NCBI RefSeq assembly: GCF_014235765.1
Contig: NZ_JACMYH010000004.1
Coordinates: forward strand, 248,001 to 312,000
Reading direction: 5' to 3'
Length of the DNA: 64,000 nt
From: Pseudomonas baltica
GTDB lineage: Bacteria > Pseudomonadota > Gammaproteobacteria > Pseudomonadales > Pseudomonadaceae
Below are positions 55,799 through 64,000 of this stretch, piece by piece (the stretch's first letter is position 1; each line of letters begins with the position of its first letter). The notes under the pieces were generated by a model. That model made no database searches. It saw only the letters and a list, made by a program, of their open reading frames with translations, and was not told the origin of the DNA. A program made the translations under genes and the position numbers.

Positions 55799-56839
55799 TC
55801 AGGCGGCCATTACGGCCTGAATGTCGCGGGCCAGCTCGCGCACGCGGGCTTCCTCGGTGTCCCATGAGCACATGAAGCGAGCGCCGCCGCTGCCGATGAA
55901 GGTGTAGAAGCGCCAGCCCTTGGCGCGCAGGGCTTCCAGGGCCGGTTCCGGCATCTGCAGAAACACCCCGTTGGCCTCTACTGGAAACATCAACTCCACC
56001 CCCGGTATACCCTCGACCAACGCCTTGAGCAGTTGCGCGCAATGGTTGGCGTGTCCGGCATGCTTGAGCCAGGCATCGTTCTCCAGCAACCCCACCCAAG
56101 GCGCCGACAGGAAACGCATCTTCGACGCCAGCTGCCCCGCCTGCTTGCAGCGATAGTCGAAATCTTCGGCCAGCCGGTGGTTGAAGAACAGAATGGCCTC
56201 GCCCACGGCCATGCCGTTCTTGGTACCGCCGAAGCACAACACATCCACTCCCGCTTTCCACGTCAGCTCGGCCGGTGTACAGCCCAGAAACGCACAGGCG
56301 TTGGCAAAGCGCGCGCCGTCCATGTGCAGGTTCAGGTTCAGTTCCTTGCAGGTGGCGCTGATGGCCTTGAGTTCTTCGGGGCGGTACACGCTGCCCACTT
56401 CGGTGGCCTGGGTCAGGGTGACCACGCGAGGCTTGGGGTAGTGGATGTCCTGGCGCTTGAGCGCGACTTCGCGAATGGCCTGAGGGGTCAGCTTGCCCAG
56501 CTCGGTGCGCGCTGTCAGCAGTTTGGAACCGTTGGAGAAGAATTCCGGGGCACCGCACTCATCGGTTTCGACGTGCGCGGTTTCCGAGCAGATGACGCTG
56601 TGGTAGCTCTGGCACAGCGACGACAGGGCCAGGGAGTTGGCCGCAGTGCCGTTGAAGGCGAAAAACACTTCACAGTCGGTTTCGAACAGGCGGCGGAATT
56701 CATCGGCGGCGCGTGCGGTCCATTGATCGTCGCCATAGGCACGCTGATGGCCCTGGTTGGCCTGCTCCATGGCCGCCCAGGCCTCGGAGCAGATGCCCGA
56801 ATAATTGTCGCTGGCGAACTGTTGGGTTTGGTCGTTCAT
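55799..56839 (-). CDS. ltaE: Low-specificity L-threonine aldolase
   Basis: This PLP enzyme cleaves L-threonine or allo-threonine to glycine and acetaldehyde. The 346-residue protein shows FASDNYSGICSEAW, the TAANSLALSSL region, HMDGARFANA and the PLP lysine in CFGGTKNGMAVGE. The ATG at 56839 (MNDQTQQFASDNY) is chosen over one 14 codons upstream. It is convergent with gltD. In P. putida, as I recall, ltaE lies beside glyA and the sox operon, and this local order is kept here. Confidence 0.95.
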   Translation of the reverse strand: MNDQTQQFASDNYSGICSEAWAAMEQANQGHQRAYGDDQWTARAADEFRRLFETDCEVFFAFNGTAANSLALSSLCQSYHSVICSETAHVETDECGAPEFFSNGSKLLTARTELGKLTPQAIREVALKRQDIHYPKPRVVTLTQATEVGSVYRPEELKAISATCKELNLNLHMDGARFANACAFLGCTPAELTWKAGVDVLCFGGTKNGMAVGEAILFFNHRLAEDFDYRCKQAGQLASKMRFLSAPWVGLLENDAWLKHAGHANHCAQLLKALVEGIPGVELMFPVEANGVFLQMPEPALEALRAKGWRFYTFIGSGGARFMCSWDTEEARVRELARDIQAVMAA

Positions 56840-56907
56840 GGGCGGGTCCTTGGTGTTAGGTATGCGGGCACTGTAAACCAACTGTGAAAGATGTGTCGTC
56901 TAGGCGG

Positions 56908-57016
56908 GCCTCTTCGCGGCCACTGGCCGCTCCTACGGGAAACGTGTCGTCCATGCGGACAGCTCCTGCGCTGTGTGAGGCTCGCGTGGGAGCGGTCTGT
57001 GGCCGCTACGAGGCCG
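56908..57016. repeat. REP units upstream of the TraX-like gene
   Basis: CCTCTTCGCGGCCACTGGCC with CGCTCC (56908-56939) and a diverged inverted copy (GGGAGCGGTCTGTGGCCGCT, 56986-57010) flank a short spacer in the ltaE-traX divergent region. Confidence 0.75.
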
Positions 57017-57050
57017 GTATGACAACCCAAAAACTGGAGCTTTTTCTCGG

Positions 57051-57761
57051 ATGACCCGAAATCATGCACTGGATCTGCTCAAATGGCTGGCCATGCTGTG
57101 CATGGTCCTCGACCACCTGCGCTATGTCGGCTGGTCGCTGGACTTCCTCTACGTGCCGGGCCGCCTGGCTTTCCCCTGGTTCTGCCTGGCGATTGCCGCC
57201 AACCTGACGCGCCGCCCTGAGGCTCCCCTGGGCGGCCGCTACCTGGCCTGGTTGCTGAGCTTCGCCGCGCTGTCGGAAATCCCCTACCGCCTGTTCGTCT
57301 ACCCGGCCGACACTCTCAACGTGCTGCCCACCCTCGCTCTGGGCTTGATCGTGGCCAAGGCCTGGCAGCAACGTCGACAACCCGCCATGGCCGCACTTGG
57401 CTGCGCGGTGGGTGCCGTGGCGGCGTTGTTCGACCACCAGCTGATGTTCGGTCTGGCGGGCGTGCTGCTGCCATTGGGGTTTGTCCTGGCCTGGCAGCGC
57501 CCGCTGTACTGGGCGTTGCCCCTGGGCGTGCTGTGCCTGGCCGCCAACGCCTGGGCCAACCTGTTCGAATCCGCGCGGCACTTCTACTGGCCGGCAATCG
57601 GCGGCATCGTTGCCTGTCTGCTGGCACCAGGGCTGGGCCTGCTGGTGCTGCGCGTCGGGATACACCAGGCAGTTGCCCCCATGCGCCGTTGGGCGTACGC
57701 CATCTACCCCCTGCATTTCCTCGCCCTGCTGGGCCTGCGCCTGCTGTTGCGGGCACTCTGA
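57051..57761 (+). CDS. TraX-family membrane protein
   Basis: This 236-residue polytopic inner-membrane protein has about seven to eight hydrophobic helices. It matches the TraX family (start TRNHALDLLKWLAMLCMVLDHLRYVG; end RWAYAIYPLHFLALLGLRLLL), best known from F-plasmid TraX, which acetylates pilin. Chromosomal members have no known substrate, and the family resembles acyltransferase-3 proteins. The conserved histidines of VLDHLRY and YPLHF are present. GGAG lies about 11 bases before the ATG at 57051. It is monocistronic, between ltaE and glyA, with no conjugation gene nearby. Confidence 0.88.
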   Translation: MTRNHALDLLKWLAMLCMVLDHLRYVGWSLDFLYVPGRLAFPWFCLAIAANLTRRPEAPLGGRYLAWLLSFAALSEIPYRLFVYPADTLNVLPTLALGLIVAKAWQQRRQPAMAALGCAVGAVAALFDHQLMFGLAGVLLPLGFVLAWQRPLYWALPLGVLCLAANAWANLFESARHFYWPAIGGIVACLLAPGLGLLVLRVGIHQAVAPMRRWAYAIYPLHFLALLGLRLLLRAL

Positions 57762-57922
57762 CGCTGGCCTGATCGCGCCATGTCGTAAACGAACCTCTGC
57801 AAGGCGCGCGCAGGCATTTGGTCGGATCGCGCCGGCCCTACCATCGCAATCAAGGGAGGCAGCCGTTGCCGGTCGCCTTCGTCCAACATGCCAGGCGCCA
57901 CGCCGCCGCTGGGGAGACCGCG

Positions 57923-59176
<1,254 letters not shown>

Positions 59177-59192
59177 GAGTGGAGTGAACACC

Positions 59193-60443
59193 ATGCAACG
59201 TTATTCTGGCTTTGGCCTTTTCAAGCACTCGCTCAGCCACCACGAAAACTGGCAGCGCATGTGGCGCACACCGACCCCCAAGAAGGTCTACGACGTCGTC
59301 ATCGTCGGCGGCGGCGGGCACGGCCTGGCGACCGCCTATTACCTGGCCAAGGTCCACGGCATCACCAATGTGGCCGTGGTCGAGAAGGGCTGGCTGGGCG
59401 GCGGCAATACCGCGCGCAACACCACCATCGTGCGCTCCAACTACCTGTGGGATGAGTCGGCCCACCTGTACGAACATGCCATGAAACTGTGGGAAGGCTT
59501 GTCCCAGGACATCAACTACAACGTGATGTTTTCCCAGCGCGGCGTTTACAACCTGTGCCACACCCTGCAGGACATGCGCGACTCCGAACGCCGCGTCAGC
59601 GCCAACCGCCTCAACGGCGTGGACGGCGAGCTGTTGAACAACAAGCAGGTGGCCGAAGAGATCCCCTACCTGGACTGCACCAGGAACACCCGTTACCCGA
59701 TCATCGGCGCTACCGTCCAGCGCCGTGGCGGCGTGGCCCGTCACGACGCTGTGGCCTGGGGCTATGCCCGTGCCGCCGATGCCTTGGGCGTGGACCTGAT
59801 CCAGCAGACCGAAGTGACCGGCTTTCGCAAGGAAAGCGGCGTGTGCATCGGTGTCGAAACCAACAAGGGTTTCATCGGTGCCAAGCGCGTCGGTGTGGTT
59901 ACCGCCGGCAACTCCGGGCACATGGCCAAGCTGGCCGGTTTCCGCCTGCCGGTCGAATCCCATCCGCTGCAGGCGCTGGTGTCCGAGCCGATCAAGCCCA
60001 TCATCGACAGCGTGATCATGTCCAACGCCGTCCATGGTTACATCAGCCAGTCGGACAAGGGCGACCTGGTGATCGGTGCCGGTATCGATAGCTGGGTCGG
60101 CTACGGCCAGCGCGGTTCGTACCCGATCATCGAACACACCCTGCAGGCCATCGTCGAAATGTTTCCTGTGCTCTCGCGGGTGCGCATGAACCGCCAGTGG
60201 GGCGGCATCGTCGACACCACACCGGACGCCTGCCCGATCATCTCCAAGACCCCGGTGCCGAACATGTTCTTCAATTGCGGCTGGGGCACCGGTGGCTTCA
60301 AGGCCACGCCGGGCTCGGGCCATGTGTTCGCGGCCAGCCTGGCCACGGGCGAGATGCACCCGCTGGCCAAGCCGTTTTCCATCGAGCGCTTCCACAACGG
60401 CGCGTTGATCGACGAACACGGCGCCGCCGCCGTCGCCCACTGA
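59193..60443 (+). CDS. soxB: Sarcosine oxidase beta subunit
   Basis: SoxB carries the site that oxidatively demethylates sarcosine in the tetrameric enzyme. The 416-residue DAO-family flavoprotein has the FAD motif [19 protein letters not shown] (about 35-53). His184 in [13 protein letters not shown] corresponds, from memory of the family, to the residue that binds FMN covalently. The ATG at 59193 ([13 protein letters not shown]) has GTGGAG upstream and is preferred over the GTG three codons earlier. soxD follows after 14 bases. Confidence 0.96.
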   Translation: MQRYSGFGLFKHSLSHHENWQRMWRTPTPKKVYDVVIVGGGGHGLATAYYLAKVHGITNVAVVEKGWLGGGNTARNTTIVRSNYLWDESAHLYEHAMKLWEGLSQDINYNVMFSQRGVYNLCHTLQDMRDSERRVSANRLNGVDGELLNNKQVAEEIPYLDCTRNTRYPIIGATVQRRGGVARHDAVAWGYARAADALGVDLIQQTEVTGFRKESGVCIGVETNKGFIGAKRVGVVTAGNSGHMAKLAGFRLPVESHPLQALVSEPIKPIIDSVIMSNAVHGYISQSDKGDLVIGAGIDSWVGYGQRGSYPIIEHTLQAIVEMFPVLSRVRMNRQWGGIVDTTPDACPIISKTPVPNMFFNCGWGTGGFKATPGSGHVFAASLATGEMHPLAKPFSIERFHNGALIDEHGAAAVAH

Positions 60444-60457
60444 CAGGAGAAACCACC

Positions 60458-60784
60458 ATGCTCAACATCTTCTGTCCACACTGTGGCGAGCTGCGCAGCG
60501 AAGAAGAATTCCACTGCTCGGGCCAGGCGCACATTGCCCGCCCGCTCGACCCGGGTGCGTGCACCGACGCGCAATGGGGCGAGTACATGTTCTTCCGCAA
60601 CAACCCGCGCGGCCTGCAGCACGAGCTGTGGATCCATGCCGCCGGTTGCCGCCAGTATTTCAATGCGACCCGCAACACGGTGACCTACGAGATCCTGGAA
60701 ACCTATCGCATCGGCAGCCAGCCGCAGTTCGTCGAAAAGACCATTGATGAGGCGCCGCAGATCGCCTCGGGAGACAAGCCATGA
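60458..60784 (+). CDS. soxD: Sarcosine oxidase delta subunit
   Basis: This 108-residue zinc-binding subunit of tetrameric sarcosine oxidase begins MLNIFCPHCGELRSEEEF. Cys6, Cys9, His60 and Cys64 (in IHAAGCRQYF) match the zinc ligands known for the family. AGGAGA precedes the ATG at 60458. The ATG of soxA overlaps its stop codon by four bases. Confidence 0.96.
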   Translation: MLNIFCPHCGELRSEEEFHCSGQAHIARPLDPGACTDAQWGEYMFFRNNPRGLQHELWIHAAGCRQYFNATRNTVTYEILETYRIGSQPQFVEKTIDEAPQIASGDKP

Positions 60785-63700
60785 GCCAGGTCAATCGCCT
60801 CTCCACCGGCGGACGTCTGGAGCGCAGCAAGAAGCTGACCTTCACCTTCAATGGCACGACCTACATCGGCTATGAAGGCGACACCCTGGCCTCGGCCCTG
60901 CTGGCCAATGGCGTCGACGTGATCGGCCGCAGCTTCAAGTATTCGCGTCCGCGCGGCATCGTCGCAGCCGGTGCCGAGGAGCCCAACGCGGTGCTGCAGA
61001 TCGGCGCCACCGAAGCCACCCAGATCCCCAACGTGCGGGCGACCCAGCAGGCGCTGTACCAGGGCCTGGTTGCCACCAGCACCAACGGCTGGCCGAACGT
61101 CAATACCGACATGATGGGTATCCTCGGCAAGGTCGGCGGCAAGCTGATGCCGCCGGGGTTCTACTACAAGACCTTCATGTACCCGCAGTCCTTCTGGATG
61201 ACCTACGAGAAGTACATCCGCAAGGCTGCCGGCCTGGGTCGCTCGCCGACCGAGGTGGACCCGGATTCCTACGACTACATGAGCCGCACCTGCGACGTGC
61301 TGGTGGTCGGCGCCGGCCCTGCCGGCCTGGCCGCTGCCCTGGCCGCGGCGCGCAGTGGCGCCCGGGTGATCCTGGCCGACGAGCAGGAAGAGTTCGGCGG
61401 CTCGCTGCTCGACACCCGTGAAAGCCTCGATGGCAAGCCTGCCGGCGAATGGGTCGCCGCAGTGATCAGCGAGCTTGCAGGCATGCCTGAAGTGGTGCTG
61501 TTGCCCCGCGCCACGGTCAACGGCTACCACGACCATAATTTCCTGACCATTCACCAGCGCCTCACCGATCACCTTGGCGACCGTGCACCGATGGGCCAGG
61601 TCCGCCAACGCATGCACCGGGTTCGCGCCGGGCGCGTGGTGCTGGCAACCGGTACCCACGAGCGGCCACTGGTGTACGGCAACAACGACGTGCCGGGCAA
61701 CATGCTGGCCGGCGCCATCTCCACCTATGTACGTCGCTACGGCGTGGCACCGGGCAAGAAACTGGTGCTGTCGACCAACAACGACCACGCCTACCGCGTA
61801 GCCCTGGACTGGCACGACGCCGGCCTCAAGGTGGTCGCCGTGGCCGATGCCCGCCACAACCCGCGCGGCGCGCTGGTCGAGGAAGCACGGGCCAAGGGTA
61901 TTCGCATCCTCACCGCGAGCGCGGTGATCGAAGCTCGCGGCAGCAAGCATGTCACCGCTGCCCGCGTCGCTGCCATCGACGTCAAGGCGCACAGGGTAGT
62001 CAGCCCCGGCGAATGGCTCGATTGCGACCTGGTCGGCAGCTCGGGCGGTTACAGCCCGGTGGTGCACCTGGCCTCGCACCTGGGCGGCAAGCCCGTCTGG
62101 CGTGAAGACATCCTCGGCTTCGTGCCGGGCGAAGCACCGCAGAAACGCCTGTGCGTCGGCGGCGTGAACGGTGTGTATGCCTTGGCCGATGCCATGGCCG
62201 ACGGTTTCGAAGGCGGTGCCCGAGCGGCCTCGGAAACAGGCTTCGGCGTCGTCGAAGGCACCTTGCCCAATGTCTTGACCCGCGTTGAAGAGCCGACCCT
62301 GGCGCTGTTCCAGGTGCCCCACGACAAGGACACGGCGCGCGCGCCGAAGCAATTCGTCGACCTGCAGAACGACGTCACTGCGGCCGCCATCGAACTGGCT
62401 ACCCGCGAGGGTTTCGAGTCGGTCGAGCACGTCAAGCGCTACACCGCGCTGGGCTTCGGCACCGACCAGGGCAAGCTGGGCAACGTCAACGGCCTGGCTA
62501 TCGCCGCCCGTTCGCTGAACGTCACCATTCCGGAAATGGGCACGACCATGTTCCGCCCCAATTACACGCCGATCACCTTCGGTGCGGTGGCCGGGCGTCA
62601 CTGTGGCCACCTGTTCGAGCCGGTGCGTTTCACCGCGCTGCATGCCTGGCATGTGAAGAACGGTGCCGAGTTCGAAGACGTCGGCCAATGGAAGCGCCCC
62701 TGGTACTTCCCCAAGCGTGGCGAGGACATCCATGCTGCCGTCGCCCGCGAGTGCAAGGCGGTGCGCGACAGCGTCGGTCTGCTGGACGCCTCGACCCTGG
62801 GCAAGATCGACATCCAGGGCCCGGACGCCCGCGAATTCCTCAACCGCATCTACACCAACGCCTGGACCAAGCTGGACGTGGGCAAGGCACGCTACGGCCT
62901 GATGTGCAAGGAAGACGGGATGGTCTTCGACGACGGTGTCACCGCCTGTCTGGCCGACAACCACTTCCTGATGACCACCACCACCGGCGGTGCCGCGCGG
63001 GTCCTGCAATGGCTGGAAATCTACCAGCAGACCGAATGGCCAGACCTGAAGGTCTACTTCACTTCGGTCACCGACCATTGGGCGACCCTGACCCTGTCCG
63101 GCCCCAACAGCCGCAAGCTGCTCAGTGAAGTGACCGACATCGACCTGGACAAGGACGCTTTCGGCTTCATGACCTGGAAAGAAGGGCAGGTGGGGGGTGT
63201 GCCGGCGCGCGTGTTCCGCATCTCCTTCACCGGCGAGCTGTCGTACGAGGTCAACGTCCAGGCCGACTACGCCATGGGCGTGCTGGAGAAGATCATCGAG
63301 GCCGGCAAGCAGTACAACCTGACCCCCTACGGCACAGAAACCATGCACGTGCTGCGTGCCGAGAAGGGCTTCATCATCGTCGGCCAGGACACCGACGGGT
63401 CAATGACCCCCGACGACCTGAACATGGGCTGGTGTGTCGGGCGGACCAAGCCCTTCTCGTGGATCGGCTGGCGCGGCATGAACCGCGAAGACACCGTGCG
63501 CCACGAGCGCAAACAACTGGTCGGCCTCAAGCCGGTCGATCCGAACAAGTGGTTGCCCGAGGGTGCCCAGCTGGTGTTCGACCCCAAGCAGGCGATCCCC
63601 ATGAGCATGGTCGGCCACGTAACGTCGAGCTATGCCAGCAACTCGCTGGGTTATTCGTTCGCGATGGGTGTGGTCAAGGGCGGTCTCAAGCGCATGGGCG

Positions 63701-63798
63701 AACGGGTGTTCTCGCCGCAGGCCGATGGCAGCGTGATCGAAGCTGAAATCGTCTCCTCGGTGTTCTTCGATCCGAAGGGCGAGCGGCAGAACATCTAG
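60781..63798 (+). CDS. soxA: Sarcosine oxidase alpha subunit
   Basis: SoxA accepts the iminium or methylene product and passes the one-carbon unit to tetrahydrofolate. The 1005-residue protein has an N-terminal 2Fe-2S-fold-like region (FTFNGTTYIGYEGDTLASALLANG) and a FAD/NAD-binding domain (VLVVGAGPAGLAAALAAARSG, about 173-193). Its C-terminal third is homologous to the glycine-cleavage T protein (RVFRISFTGELSYEVNV). It overlaps soxD by four bases. soxG follows after 155 bases that hold a REP pair, a larger gap than within the rest of the operon. Confidence 0.96.
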   Translation: MSQVNRLSTGGRLERSKKLTFTFNGTTYIGYEGDTLASALLANGVDVIGRSFKYSRPRGIVAAGAEEPNAVLQIGATEATQIPNVRATQQALYQGLVATSTNGWPNVNTDMMGILGKVGGKLMPPGFYYKTFMYPQSFWMTYEKYIRKAAGLGRSPTEVDPDSYDYMSRTCDVLVVGAGPAGLAAALAAARSGARVILADEQEEFGGSLLDTRESLDGKPAGEWVAAVISELAGMPEVVLLPRATVNGYHDHNFLTIHQRLTDHLGDRAPMGQVRQRMHRVRAGRVVLATGTHERPLVYGNNDVPGNMLAGAISTYVRRYGVAPGKKLVLSTNNDHAYRVALDWHDAGLKVVAVADARHNPRGALVEEARAKGIRILTASAVIEARGSKHVTAARVAAIDVKAHRVVSPGEWLDCDLVGSSGGYSPVVHLASHLGGKPVWREDILGFVPGEAPQKRLCVGGVNGVYALADAMADGFEGGARAASETGFGVVEGTLPNVLTRVEEPTLALFQVPHDKDTARAPKQFVDLQNDVTAAAIELATREGFESVEHVKRYTALGFGTDQGKLGNVNGLAIAARSLNVTIPEMGTTMFRPNYTPITFGAVAGRHCGHLFEPVRFTALHAWHVKNGAEFEDVGQWKRPWYFPKRGEDIHAAVARECKAVRDSVGLLDASTLGKIDIQGPDAREFLNRIYTNAWTKLDVGKARYGLMCKEDGMVFDDGVTACLADNHFLMTTTTGGAARVLQWLEIYQQTEWPDLKVYFTSVTDHWATLTLSGPNSRKLLSEVTDIDLDKDAFGFMTWKEGQVGGVPARVFRISFTGELSYEVNVQADYAMGVLEKIIEAGKQYNLTPYGTETMHVLRAEKGFIIVGQDTDGSMTPDDLNMGWCVGRTKPFSWIGWRGMNREDTVRHERKQLVGLKPVDPNKWLPEGAQLVFDPKQAIPMSMVGHVTSSYASNSLGYSFAMGVVKGGLKRMGERVFSPQADGSVIEAEIVSSVFFDPKGERQNI

Positions 63799-63807
63799 CA
63801 CAGGGCG

Positions 63808-63900
63808 CCTGTAGGAGCGGCCAGTGGCCGCGAAAAGCCCGCCGCGGTGTGCCAAGGCAACTGCAGCAGGCCCTTCGCGGCCGATGACCGCTCCTACGGG
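63808..63900. repeat. REP pair inside the sox operon
   Basis: Two second-class REP units in inverted orientation (GTAGGAGCGGCCAGTGGCCG, then CGAA, near 63811-63834, and TTCGCGGCCGATGACCGCTC near 63874-63893) fill the gap between soxA and soxG. They may adjust the relative level of soxG or end part of the transcripts. Confidence 0.85.
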
Positions 63901-63953
63901 AGCTCACCACCTTCTTGCAGGCTTCAACAGCATTCACTGACAGGTGCAGCAAA

Positions 63954-64000
63954 ATGACCACAGTCAACGTATACCAGCAACGCCCCGCTTCGGGCGCCAA
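63954..64000 (+). CDS. soxG: Sarcosine oxidase gamma subunit (5' end only)
   Basis: An ATG at 63954, preceded by AGG 9 bases upstream, opens a frame that runs off the window. The visible residues (MTTVNVYQQRPASGA) match the N-terminus of P. putida SoxG as I remember it. SoxG completes the alpha-beta-gamma-delta sarcosine oxidase. Position after soxA also supports the call. Confidence 0.85.
   Translation, partial: MTTVNVYQQRPASGA

Noticed and set aside
57762..57922. Glycine riboswitch upstream of glyA
   Set aside because: I cannot find the conserved glycine-aptamer elements or a tandem arrangement. A covariance-model search would settle it.
60703..63348. 881-codon open frame antisense to soxA
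   Set aside because: Same GC-skew artefact. The encoded protein is rich in His, Gln and Val with no family features.

Overview
The window is a stretch of Pseudomonas chromosome, most likely from the P. putida group. The protein sequences, the gene order (opgGH, tatABC-hisEI-ubiBJE, hslVU-argS-priA-rpmE, pilMNOPQ-aroKB, gltBD, glyA-soxBDAG) and many copies of the short REP palindromes typical of that group support this. The DNA is GC-rich, which makes long antisense open frames that are not genes. I see no prophage, insertion sequence, CRISPR array, rRNA or tRNA.

Layout. 1-4715: the tail of an unidentified gene, a YkgJ-type cysteine-cluster protein, glycogen phosphorylase and fructose-1,6-bisphosphatase. 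5002-10506: a lipocalin lipoprotein, then an accessory block made of a HutC-type repressor, a three-gene betaine-class ABC importer and a stand-alone PheS-like ligase with a PheT-type C-terminal domain. 10611-16593: proline iminopeptidase, D-aminoacyl-tRNA deacylase and osmoregulated periplasmic glucan synthesis (opgG, opgH). 16832-21437: a polar amino-acid ABC importer and a chemoreceptor. 21566-27600 (minus strand): rsmE, tatABC, the hisI/hisE pair and three ubiquinone genes. 27730-28382: a small protein of the polyhydroxyalkanoate-granule family directly abutting a DUF971 gene, with no pha genes between them. 28536-35523 (minus): hslVU, a SPOR protein, argS and priA. 35827-38299: rpmE, a secreted thermonuclease-like protein and malic enzyme. 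38388-49324: PBP1a, divergent from the type IV pilus assembly operon pilMNOPQ, then shikimate kinase, dehydroquinate synthase and a DamX-like ATPase/SPOR protein. 49719-55619: both subunits of glutamate synthase. 55799-64000: threonine aldolase, a TraX-like membrane protein, serine hydroxymethyltransferase and the tetrameric sarcosine oxidase genes soxB, soxD, soxA and the start of soxG.

Most of the window is housekeeping. The best candidate for an undescribed system is 5679-10506. There the histidine-utilisation repressor gene is present without any histidine-degradation gene. It is followed by an importer and by a complete class II aminoacyl-adenylating fold whose amino-acid pocket differs from that of phenylalanyl-tRNA synthetase. 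The ligase start codon lies inside a strong predicted mRNA hairpin. Other points of interest are the apparent clean absence of the mcl-PHA locus, an rpmE terminator that doubles as signal-peptide coding sequence, an unusual gltD/ltaE junction at a REP cluster, and two sequence classes of REP palindromes that are unevenly distributed.
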